The notes under the pieces were generated by a model. The model searched no databases. It was given only the letters and a program-made list of their open reading frames with translations, and was not told the origin of the DNA. Of a stretch of 64,000 nt of DNA, positions 57,114-64,000 are shown piece after piece (position 1 is the stretch's first letter; the number at the start of each line of letters is the position of its first letter). Position numbers and translations under genes: made by a program. This DNA comes from G963675935 sp963719005 (GTDB lineage Bacteria; Planctomycetota; Planctomycetia; Pirellulales; Thermoguttaceae): the NCBI GenBank assembly GCA_963719005.1, contig CAVRAR010000014.1, forward strand, positions 434,001 through 498,000. Direction: 5' to 3'.

Positions 57114-57224
57114 ACCGGGTGCCAACACCGCCCGCACTGTTTTCCCAATTATCCCAGGCTGCCAAGCGATCTGCAAGCACGTCGCCTTGCCGCTGCTGCT
57201 CTGCGTGGCTATGCTGGGGGCGAC

Positions 57225-58049
57225 ATGAATCTTGCCCTGTGGAAAAAGGCCGTGTCCGACGCCTGGCTGACGCTCGTGGCGTCGTGCGTCCTGCTGATTC
57301 TCTTCTGCTGGCTGTTCGTGTGGCTGATGAGCTTCTTCCCGGTCGGCGCCTGGGGCCGGCTGTTGAACTTGCTGCCCGACTTCGTTCAGCCGATGGTCGG
57401 CGTGCCGATGGCCAAACTGGCCTCGCCCGCCGGACAACTCAGCATTCTCTTCGCACACATCGTGACGATCCTGGTGTGCGTGGGCTGGGCCGTGGGACGC
57501 GGGTCCGATTCGATCAGCGGCGAGATCGGCCGCGGCACGATGGATCTGATTCTCTCGCTGCCGGTCTGGCGGTTCAGCGTAATGGCCGTGCCCGCGGTGG
57601 TGGCCACCATCGGGGCGGCGGTGCTGGCGGCGTCGGTGTGGCTGGGGCTGGCGATCGGGCTTTTATGCGTACATTTTCCGAATCGGCCGCCATTGGGCCA
57701 ATTCCTGCCCGGCGCGGTCAACCTGTTCGCCATGACCTTCTGTTTCACGGGAATCACCACATTCATATCGTCGTGGAACCGCGATCGCTGGCGAACGATT
57801 TCGCTGGCCGGCGGCTTGTTCATCGTTTCGCTGATTCTGAAGTTCGTCGCGCGGATGTGGCCTGCGGGAAGATGGCTCGGTCACCTTTCGTTTCTGAACC
57901 TTTTTCAGCCGCAGGAACTGATCTTGTCGCCGCCGAGGGAGGTTTGGGCGTGGCTTCACTACGACGTGACGCTGGTCGCGATCGGTTTGCTCAGCTACGC
58001 GGTGGCGGCCGCGGTCTTCTGGTGGCGCGACATTCCCGCCCCGCGATAG
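57225..58049 (+). CDS. ABC-2 type membrane permease
   Basis: 274 residues, six membrane helices (TLVASCVLLILFCWLFVWLM, LFAHIVTILVCVGWAVGRGS, FSVMAVPAVVATIGAAVLAA and more). The segment EIGRGTMDLILSLPVWRFSV after the second or third helix is the characteristic cytoplasmic loop of ABC-2 permeases. No ATPase gene is adjacent; the nearest (50395-51435) already has its own permease. An exporter subunit of unknown cargo. Confidence 0.85.
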   Translation: MNLALWKKAVSDAWLTLVASCVLLILFCWLFVWLMSFFPVGAWGRLLNLLPDFVQPMVGVPMAKLASPAGQLSILFAHIVTILVCVGWAVGRGSDSISGEIGRGTMDLILSLPVWRFSVMAVPAVVATIGAAVLAASVWLGLAIGLLCVHFPNRPPLGQFLPGAVNLFAMTFCFTGITTFISSWNRDRWRTISLAGGLFIVSLILKFVARMWPAGRWLGHLSFLNLFQPQELILSPPREVWAWLHYDVTLVAIGLLSYAVAAAVFWWRDIPAPR

Positions 58050-58085
58050 TTCGGATCTCTCGCCATGTAGCAAAATGGCTGGCAG

Positions 58086-58159
58086 TGTGCCACTGCTTCG
58101 CAGAAGCAGTGCCGGTACGGCCCGGTGCCCAGCACTGCTTCTGCGAAGCAGTGGCACAC
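58086..58159. repeat. Inverted repeat with 19-bp perfect arms, second copy of the 33421 family
   Basis: Arms 58086-58104 and 58141-58159 are exact inverse copies; shorter internal hairpins occupy the centre. Located between the permease and flippase genes. Confidence 0.9.
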
Positions 58160-58323
58160 CGAATCCAGAATGCGGCTAGTCAAGCCAATTGCGAGTCTTG
58201 CGTGGGCTTGCAGTTCGCGTCGGGCGATGTTACATTGAATTCCGATTCAGGAGTACACAGGTACGAACAGCCTGCCCGCCCAACTGGATGCTGATGCGTC
58301 CGTACCCAGGCCGTTTTCGCGCG

Positions 58324-59318
58324 ATGCGCGGAAATGATCCGACCACGCCCACCATGCCTGACAATCCTGCAAAACGCCGACGCCATTGGATGCTCGTGGC
58401 GGTCAAGCTGCTGATCGTCGTTGTGGTCGTCTGGTTCATCCGCAGCACGATCGTCGGCGGCTGGGCGGAACTCAAGAAGAGCCCGCCGCACGTTGATTTT
58501 CGTGGCTTGCCGCCGCCGGTGGGCTGTATCTGCTGGGGACGCTGTTCTGCGGCATCTTCTGGCACCGCATCCTGCGGGCGCTGGGGCAGAACGTGGGCTT
58601 CTGGACGGCCCTGCGGGCGTTCTATATCGGGCATTTGGGAAAATACGTGCCGGGCAAGGCGATGGTCGTCATCCTGCGGGCCGGTCTGATTCGCGGGCCG
58701 GGCGTCGACGCCTCGTTGGCCGTGGTGAGCATCTTCTTCGAGACGCTTACGATGATGTCGGTCGGGGCCCTGTTGGCCGCGGCCATCGTGGCCGTGTGGT
58801 TTCGCGGGCAGCCGCTGCTGCTTTGGACCTCGCTGGTCGTGCTGGCCGTCGCCGGACTGCCCACGTTTCCGCCCATGTTTCGCCGCCTGGTGCGGCTGAT
58901 CGGTCTCGGCCGGCTGAAGCCCGGCATGCTCGAAAAACTCGACGGCTTGGGCTATGGAATCGTCTTGCTGGGCTGGGTGCTGAACGCGATCGGCTGGGCT
59001 ATACTTGGATTGAGCTACTGGGCGGTGTTACGGGCCCTGGGCGCCGAGAGCGGCAATCCGTTGGGGCAGTTGCACCTTTACACCGCCGGGGTCTCGCTGG
59101 CCGTGGTGGCCGGCTTCGTGTCGTTTGTGCCCGGCGGCGCCGTGGTGCGCGAGGCCGTGCTGACCGAATTTATTATGGAAGCACTAGGCGTCAGCGATGC
59201 AATCGCGCTGGCCGGCGCGGTGCTCTTGCGATTGGCGTGGCTGGCGGCGGAGTTGGCGGCAGCGGGCGTGTTGTCGATCAACCGATTTTGGAGCAAGAAT
59301 CCCGAACCGAAAGTTTAG
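58324..59318 (+). CDS. Flippase-like YbhN/UPF0104 membrane protein (one frame break)
   Basis: ~331 residues with about seven membrane helices. Signature segments are NVGFWTALRAFYIGHLGKYV and FVSFVPGGAVVREAVLTEF (PGG loop), as in lysylphosphatidylglycerol-synthetase-TM/YbhN proteins that move or modify lipid-linked sugars. The frame breaks at ~58510: upstream reads VDFRGLPPPVG, while the next frame reads AAGGLYLLGTLFCGIFW. One added T gives DFRWLAAAGGLYLLG. Starts at 58324 or 58354. The stop lies inside a palindromic repeat (59314-59339). Confidence 0.82.
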
Positions 59319-59432
59319 CCGCCGCGTCTACGCGGCGCGGAACCGCTCGAACGCACAGCACTGGAAAAACCACTCCGACAAGAGAGTACCGGTTGTTGCC
59401 ACTTCGCTCGCCGCGTGGGCGCGGCGGCTAAA
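59314..59432. repeat. Inverted pair of TTTAGCCGCC-type palindromes
   Basis: 59314-59339 is an exact copy of 9912-9937, and 59409-59432 is a related copy in inverted orientation. Together they flank ~70 bp between the flippase and glycosyltransferase genes. The flippase stop codon (59316-59318) is supplied by the repeat. Confidence 0.85.
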
Positions 59433-59469
59433 CGAAGTTCATTACCCTCAATTCCTAGTCCTTCCCGCC

Positions 59470-60442
59470 ATGCTCTCCATCGTCATTCCCGTGTTCAACG
59501 AAGCGGAAAGCCTGGCGGCTCTGCACCGGGAGTTGTCGGACGTGGCCGCCGCACGGGGTTACGATCTCGACGTGGTGTTTGTCGACGACGGCTCGACCGA
59601 CGGCTCGTGGAAGATCATCCGCCAGTTGGCCGAGGCCGATCCGCACGTCACCGGGCTGCGGTTTCGCCGCAATTTCGGCAAGGCCGCCGCCTTGAGCGCC
59701 GGTTTCGCCCAGGCCCGCGGCGAACTGGTGATGACCCTCGACGCCGACTTGCAGGACGATCCCCGCGAGATTCCCAAGTTCCTCGCCGAGATCGAAAAGG
59801 ACTTGGACGTCGTCAGCGGTTGGAAGAAGGTTCGCCACGATCCGTTGGAGAAGGTGCTGCCGTCGCGACTGTTCAACTGGTTGGTCAGCCGCGTGACGGG
59901 CGTGATGTTGCACGATCACAACTGCGGCATGAAATGCTACCGCCGCGAGGTCTTCGACGAGGTGCGGCTCTACGGCGAGTTGCACCGCTTCGTGCCGGTG
60001 CTGGCGGCGGGCCGCGGCTTCCGCGTCGGCGAGGTCGTCGTCAGCCATCGCCCGCGACAACACGGCCGCTCGAAGTACGGATTCACTCGCTATATCAAGG
60101 GCTTCCTCGACCTGATGACGGTGAAGTTCCTCACCGGCTTCGGCCAGCGTCCGCAGCACGTGCTGGGAACCGCGGGGCTGGTGTCGTTCGGGCTCGGCGC
60201 GCTCGGCATGACCATCCTGGCTTGCTGGTGGGTCATCTCGCGGCTCGTGCCCGGCATGGAGCACCGTTCAACTGCACGAGAAACCCTCGATGATCTATTC
60301 GTTGGGCTTGATGCTGCTGGGCGGCCAATTGATGTCGATCGGCTTCTTGGCCGAGTTGTTCATCGCCTACCATTCCCCCGACCTTCGCGGCTATTCGATC
60401 TGCGAACGCACCTCGCGGAAAGAAACGTCGATCGACGTGTAG
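59470..60442 (+). CDS. Polyprenyl-phosphate glycosyltransferase (DPM1/ArnC-like; one frame break)
   Basis: ~323 residues. The family-2 fold begins MLSIVIPVFNEAESLAALHR, with the VFVDDGSTDGSWK nucleotide motif, TLDADLQDDP metal motif, the DHNCGMKCYRREVFDEV segment of dolichol-phosphate mannosyltransferase/ArnC types, and two C-terminal helices. It transfers a sugar to a polyprenyl phosphate. The frame changes at ~60262: before is RLVPGMEH, after is VQLHEKPSMIYSLGLMLLGG. The exact change (one base less or two more) cannot be fixed from sequence alone. Confidence 0.9.
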
Positions 60443-60452
60443 GATACCGATC

Positions 60453-61976
60453 ATGAACGACACCGTCACCGACCCCAATGCCCCGCTTCGGCGGAGCGTT
60501 TACTGGCTGCTGATCCTCGTGAGCACCGGGGTGATGCTCGGGCGGATCCTCGCGGTCAACTCCGTCGATATGGCCGGACTCGAAGCGAATCGGCTCGGCA
60601 AGATTCCCGGCGAGCTGGAAAAAAAGCGGCAGAAGTTGGTGTCGCAGGGGGGCTCGGGCGAGGCGTTGCAGCGCGAGCTCGCCGCCGCCGAAGAGCGATT
60701 GCGGCAACAGGCGGCCTTGCAGCGGCCTTTCTTCAGCGCCAACGACCGCAGCCGCTGGTGCACGGTCCGAGCGCTGGTGGAAGACGACATGCGCATCGAG
60801 GGCGCCCCTACGCCATCGACAAGGTGATCCAGGAACACAACTGGGACACGATCGACATGGTCAAGCACGACGGCCATCTCTATTCGAGCAAGCCGCCGCT
60901 GCTGCCGACGCTGATGGCGGCCGTGTATTGGCCGATCTATCATTTCACCGGCGCCACGCTGGGCACGCACCCTTACGAGATCGACTGGTTCATGCTGGTG
61001 CTGTTCAACGTCGTGCCGCTGGTGATCGGCTTCGCGTTGCTGGCCCGGCTGGTCGAGCGATTTGGAACGACCGATTGGGGGCGGATCTTCGTGATGGCGG
61101 CCGCGGCGTTCGGCACTTTCTTGACCACCTTCGCCGTGACGATCAACAACCATCTGCCGGCGGCGGTTTGCGCGGTGGCCGCCGTATACGTCGCGACGCG
61201 CATCTGGTTTGACGGGGAGCGGCGGCTGCGGTATTTCGTCGTCGCCGGGCTGTTCGCCGCGTTGGCGGCGACAAACGAGTTTCCCGCCGCGTCGATCTTG
61301 GCGGCCGTCGCAGTGCTGCTGCTGTGGAAATCGCCGCGTCTGTGGCTGCTCGGTTTCGTTCCGGCGGTGGCGGTGGTGGCCGGCGCGTTTTTTGGAACCC
61401 AATGGATCGCCCACCACAACCTCAAACCGGCTTATCTGCACCGCAGCGATGGCGACAACTGGTACGACTACACCTACGAGCGCAACGGCCGAACGATCGA
61501 GAGCTACTGGAGGCATCCCCAGGGGCTCGATCGCGGCGAGCCGTCGCGCGGAGGTTTACGCCTTCAACGTGTTGGTGGGCCATCACGGCATCTTCTCGCT
61601 GACGCCCGTTTGGCTGCTGAGCTTTCTGGGCATGGGCGTGTGGGTGTTCCGCCGCGGCGACGCGCGGCTGCGCTGGTGGGCGGCGGCGACGGCCGCTATC
61701 TCGCTGGCGTGCCTGGCGTTCTATTTGAGCCGGCCGCTGATGCAACGCAACTACGGCGGCGGCACGAGCGGCTTTCGCTGGGTGTTCTGGCTCGCGCCGC
61801 TCTGGCTCTTGACGATGCTCCCGATGGCCGACATTCTCGCCCGGCGGCGTTGGACCCGCGCCCTGGCGCTGCTGTTGCTGGCCCTTTCCGTCCTCTCGGC
61901 CAGCTATCCGACGTGGAATCCCTGGTCGCACCCGTGGCTGATGAATTTGACGCAGAATCTTGACTGGGGAAGATAG
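60453..61976 (+). CDS. Multi-pass membrane protein, glycosyltransferase-C-like (two frame breaks)
   Basis: 508 residues when mended, starting 10 bp after the glycosyltransferase stop. About ten membrane helices (WLLILVSTGVMLGRILAVN, MLVLFNVVPLVIGFALLARL, WLLGFVPAVAVVAGAFFGTQ and others) with a charged coiled coil near the N-terminus and a conserved HNWDTIDMVKHDGHLYSSKP loop, typical of planctomycete PMT-like proteins that use polyprenyl-phosphate sugars. Frame changes occur at ~60808 (one C lost from a C-run) and in the G/C tract 61545-61550 (one GC). The donor could be the product of the preceding gene. Confidence 0.82.
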
Positions 61977-62107
61977 CGAATCCGTCTACCAGAAACGGCA
62001 TTGCCAACCACAACCTGACGTGCGGGATCGTTGTCGCGCACGTCGAACCACGTTAGAATGGACTAAGGTCAGAGCGCGGCTTCACTCAAGAATTCTGAGG
62101 TGTATCT

Positions 62108-62554
62108 TTGACGCTGCCGTCCTATAATGAAGAGGGATATCTTCCAGTCGGTGTTCATGCTGCGACACTGCCGGAGGCGCTTCGACGTTTTGGGAGAGGA
62201 TCCGAGCAGCGACGCATCGTGGGTGATCGGCTGAGTCGTCTTTACGATCTTGCGATCTCGACGGGCCAATTGGCTCGTTTTATCGTGTTTGGATCGTTCG
62301 TCACGGCAAAGCCCAAGCCAAACGATGTGGATATTGTATTGCTGATGGAGGATGCTTTCGATTTGGCGGCATTGACGGGCGAAGCTGCTCTTATGTTCAG
62401 TCACATGGAGGCGGAAGCCCATTTTGGAGCAAGCGTGTTTTGGACCCGCCGCTCTGGCGCACTCGGCGGCGAGCAAGCGATGATCGAGCACTGGCAGATT
62501 CGCCGTGATGGCGGCCGCCGCGGAATTGTTGAAATTGTGAGGGAACAGACATGA
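62108..62554 (+). CDS. Nucleotidyltransferase-like protein (DUF6932-like)
   Basis: 148 residues from TTG 62108 (GAGGTG about 6 nt upstream). A short N-terminal segment (LPSYNEEGYLPVGVHAATLP) leads to FIVFGSFVTAKPKPNDVDIV, the GS...DxD motif of nucleotidyltransferases. The segment HFGASVFWTRRSGALGGEQA follows. The stop overlaps the next small gene (ATGA). GC is lower than neighbours. The arrangement resembles toxin-antitoxin or abortive-infection modules. Confidence 0.72.
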   Translation: MTLPSYNEEGYLPVGVHAATLPEALRRFGRGSEQRRIVGDRLSRLYDLAISTGQLARFIVFGSFVTAKPKPNDVDIVLLMEDAFDLAALTGEAALMFSHMEAEAHFGASVFWTRRSGALGGEQAMIEHWQIRRDGGRRGIVEIVREQT

Positions 62555-62745
62555 TAACCGACGACCAACAACTGCAAACAACTTTGGACAGAATTGCCTG
62601 GTTCCAGCAACAAGTGGCTCGCCTGCGCAAGACCGAGACGAATCCCGTGAATTATCGGGCCGCCGTCTCCGGGTTCTTGGCCGAAATCGATCGGATGCAG
62701 TTGGAGGTCCGTGAATACCTCAGCGGCCTTCCATCACTCGTTTGA
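62551..62745 (+). CDS. Small helical partner of the nucleotidyltransferase-like gene
   Basis: 64 residues, helical and acidic/Gln-rich (LQTTLDRIAWFQQQVARLRK, then GFLAEIDRMQLEVREYLSGL). The ATG overlaps the stop of the preceding gene by 4 nt. Proteins of this size and pattern often accompany DUF6932-type genes; it is likely a partner or antitoxin. No DNA-binding motif seen. Confidence 0.7.
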   Translation: MITDDQQLQTTLDRIAWFQQQVARLRKTETNPVNYRAAVSGFLAEIDRMQLEVREYLSGLPSLV

Positions 62746-62784
62746 TTTCCGGCCCAGACTTCGCGCCACCGAGGATGGAAGGAC

Positions 62785-63783
62785 ATGGCCGCGTCTGTCT
62801 CTGAAGTCACTCTGGACGATCCCGTTATAAAGCACATGCGGGCCGACGTGTCGCGGCTGCACCTCGGCGAGACGGTGGGCGAGGCGCTGGCCGCGCTGCG
62901 GCGGTCGCCCCGGCCGGCGGCGCGAATCGTCTATTTCTACGTGGTCGATAAAGAAGAGTGCCTGAAAGGGGTGATTCCGGCGAAATCGCTGCTACTGAGC
63001 CCACCCGAGGCCCGGCTGGACGACATCATGATTCGCCGGGTCATCGCCATTCCCGCCGCGGCGACCGTGCTCGACGCCTGCGAGTTTTTCGTGCTGCATC
63101 GGTTTCTGGCGTTTCCGGTGGTCGATTCCGATCGCCGCCTGTTGGGGGCGATCGACGTGGAGCTGTACACCAATGAGTTGCACGATCTCGGCGGCGGCAG
63201 TGCGCCCGCCGACGACCTCTTCCAGTTGATCGGCGTGCACCTGGCCCGCGCTCGCCAGCGCGACCCGGTCAGTGCGTTGCGCACGCGGTTTCCCTGGCTC
63301 TTGTGCAACATCACGGGCGGAATCGCCGCCGCGGTGCTTTGCGGTCTCTTTCAACATGACCTGGAGCGGTTCGTCGCACTGGCGCTGTTCATTCCGGTCG
63401 TGCTGGCGCTGGCCGAGAGCGTGAGCATTCAATCGGTCAGCCTTGCCGAGCAAGTGCTTCGCGGCGAGTCGCCGTCGTGGCGTCTGATCCTGCGAAAGCT
63501 GCGAATCGAGTTCATGGTCGGCGTTTTGTTGGGCGGCGCGGCCGGATTATTGGTGGGATCGGCGGCTCTGGCCTGGCTCCATCAGCTTCGCTTGGCGCTA
63601 TGCGTGCTGGAGGGTATTGCGGCGGGCGTGACGGTCGCCGCCGTATTGGGCACGATCGTACCCAACGTGCTGCACCGCTTCAAGCTCGATCCCCGCGTGG
63701 CCTCCGGCCCGATCGTGTTGGCGCTGACCGACGTGATCACGCTGGTGTGCTATTTTAGCGCGGCGAAGTGGATGTTGAATTAG
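62785..63783 (+). CDS. MgtE-type Mg2+ transporter lacking the N-terminal domain
   Basis: 332 residues. Two CBS domains (VIKHMRADVSRLHLGETVGE, then RRVIAIPAAATVLDACEFFV) are followed by the MgtE transmembrane domain: LRTRFPWLLCNITGGIAAAV, FIPVVLALAESVSIQSVSLA, the helix LEGIAAGVTVAAVLGTIVPN and a C-terminal SGPIVLALTDVITLVCYFSA. The usual MgtE N-domain (~120 residues) is absent, as in other short planctomycete versions. The expected regulatory Mg sites in CBS are retained only in part. GGAC lies before the ATG. Confidence 0.87.
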   Translation: MAASVSEVTLDDPVIKHMRADVSRLHLGETVGEALAALRRSPRPAARIVYFYVVDKEECLKGVIPAKSLLLSPPEARLDDIMIRRVIAIPAAATVLDACEFFVLHRFLAFPVVDSDRRLLGAIDVELYTNELHDLGGGSAPADDLFQLIGVHLARARQRDPVSALRTRFPWLLCNITGGIAAAVLCGLFQHDLERFVALALFIPVVLALAESVSIQSVSLAEQVLRGESPSWRLILRKLRIEFMVGVLLGGAAGLLVGSAALAWLHQLRLALCVLEGIAAGVTVAAVLGTIVPNVLHRFKLDPRVASGPIVLALTDVITLVCYFSAAKWMLN

Positions 63784-63945
63784 CGGAGAACTTGCAGCCG
63801 CCGATTTTCAGGTTGGGGCGCGTTTCTTTCGAGTTCACCCTTGTATTGACCGGCGTTGAACGGGGTGGTATGGTTCAGAGCAGAGGAACTTGCATCAAAC
63901 GTTGGTGATCGGTGCGCAGCGTAACGCAGAACCATCGCGACCGCT

Positions 63946-64000
63946 ATGAGCCCCTTTACCCTGGGACAGATCGAGGACTTCGGCCGACGCATCGGCGAGG
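63946..64000 (+). CDS. Possible start of a further gene, cut by the window
   Basis: An ATG at 63946 opens a frame that runs off the right edge (MSPFTLGQIEDFGRRIGE). The first 18 residues look protein-like but no ribosome site is clear. The spacer 63784-63945 holds nothing else I can name. Confidence 0.3.
   Translation, partial: MSPFTLGQIEDFGRRIGE

Noticed and set aside
1..64000. tRNA, rRNA or tmRNA genes
   Set aside because: I looked for TPsiC/anticodon-like arms and conserved rRNA words and saw none I could support.

Overview
The window looks like a Planctomycetota chromosome segment, probably of the Pirellulales type. It is GC-rich and carries the hallmark protein types of that phylum: a DUF1559 pseudopilin, PVC-type ECF sigma factors beside a Ser/Thr kinase or FecR/anti-sigma partners, a kinase fused to a formylglycine-generating-enzyme (SUMF1) domain, a PEP-CTERM beta-propeller, a DUF1570 protein, many small lineage-restricted membrane proteins, and abundant short intergenic palindromes. 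I saw no rRNA, tRNA or CRISPR array.

Layout. 1-3160: an ECF sigma factor translationally coupled to a kinase-SUMF1 protein that runs off the left edge. 3618-8850: a likely exopolysaccharide synthesis and export unit (HlyD-type adaptor, cellulose-synthase-like glycosyltransferase with a PilZ domain, convergent TolC-like outer-membrane protein). 9278-16478: two sigma/anti-sigma modules, a DUF1559 pseudopilin and a small lipoprotein. 16613-24035: a GH78-type rhamnosidase, an M28-type peptidase and a PEP-CTERM propeller. 24258-30659: a MntA/HepT pair, PIG-L deacetylase, GATase-like protein, PPi-dependent phosphofructokinase and a HigB/HigA pair with a clear promoter-operator. 30954-42253: housekeeping and signalling (MtfA-like peptidase with TPRs, S20, CoaD, chemoreceptor, PstS, a HicA-HicB fusion, McsB/McsA). 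42526-47053: TrpE, a PIN-like protein, a membrane-anchored Mrr-type nuclease, then about 1 kb of hairpins. 47053-58049: metallophosphatase, six-hairpin glycosidase-like protein, ABC exporter, small membrane proteins, a Tll0287/PAS sensor and a DUF1570 protein. 58324-61976: flippase-like protein, polyprenyl-phosphate glycosyltransferase and a large membrane protein, a lipid-linked glycan unit. 62108-63783: a nucleotidyltransferase-like/small-protein pair and a short MgtE-type transporter.

Two themes cut across the window. First, at least 12 conserved genes are split by about 19 frame changes. About 14 of these are each repaired by restoring one GC dinucleotide in an alternating G/C tract, and every gene then returns to a multiple of three. 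This is most simply a consensus error, so I annotate these genes as single loci. Second, the intergenic space is packed with imperfect to perfect inverted repeats in several recurring families. Some run into or lie inside coding sequence, and one 165-bp element has near-identical termini and a perfect 6-bp target duplication (a MITE).
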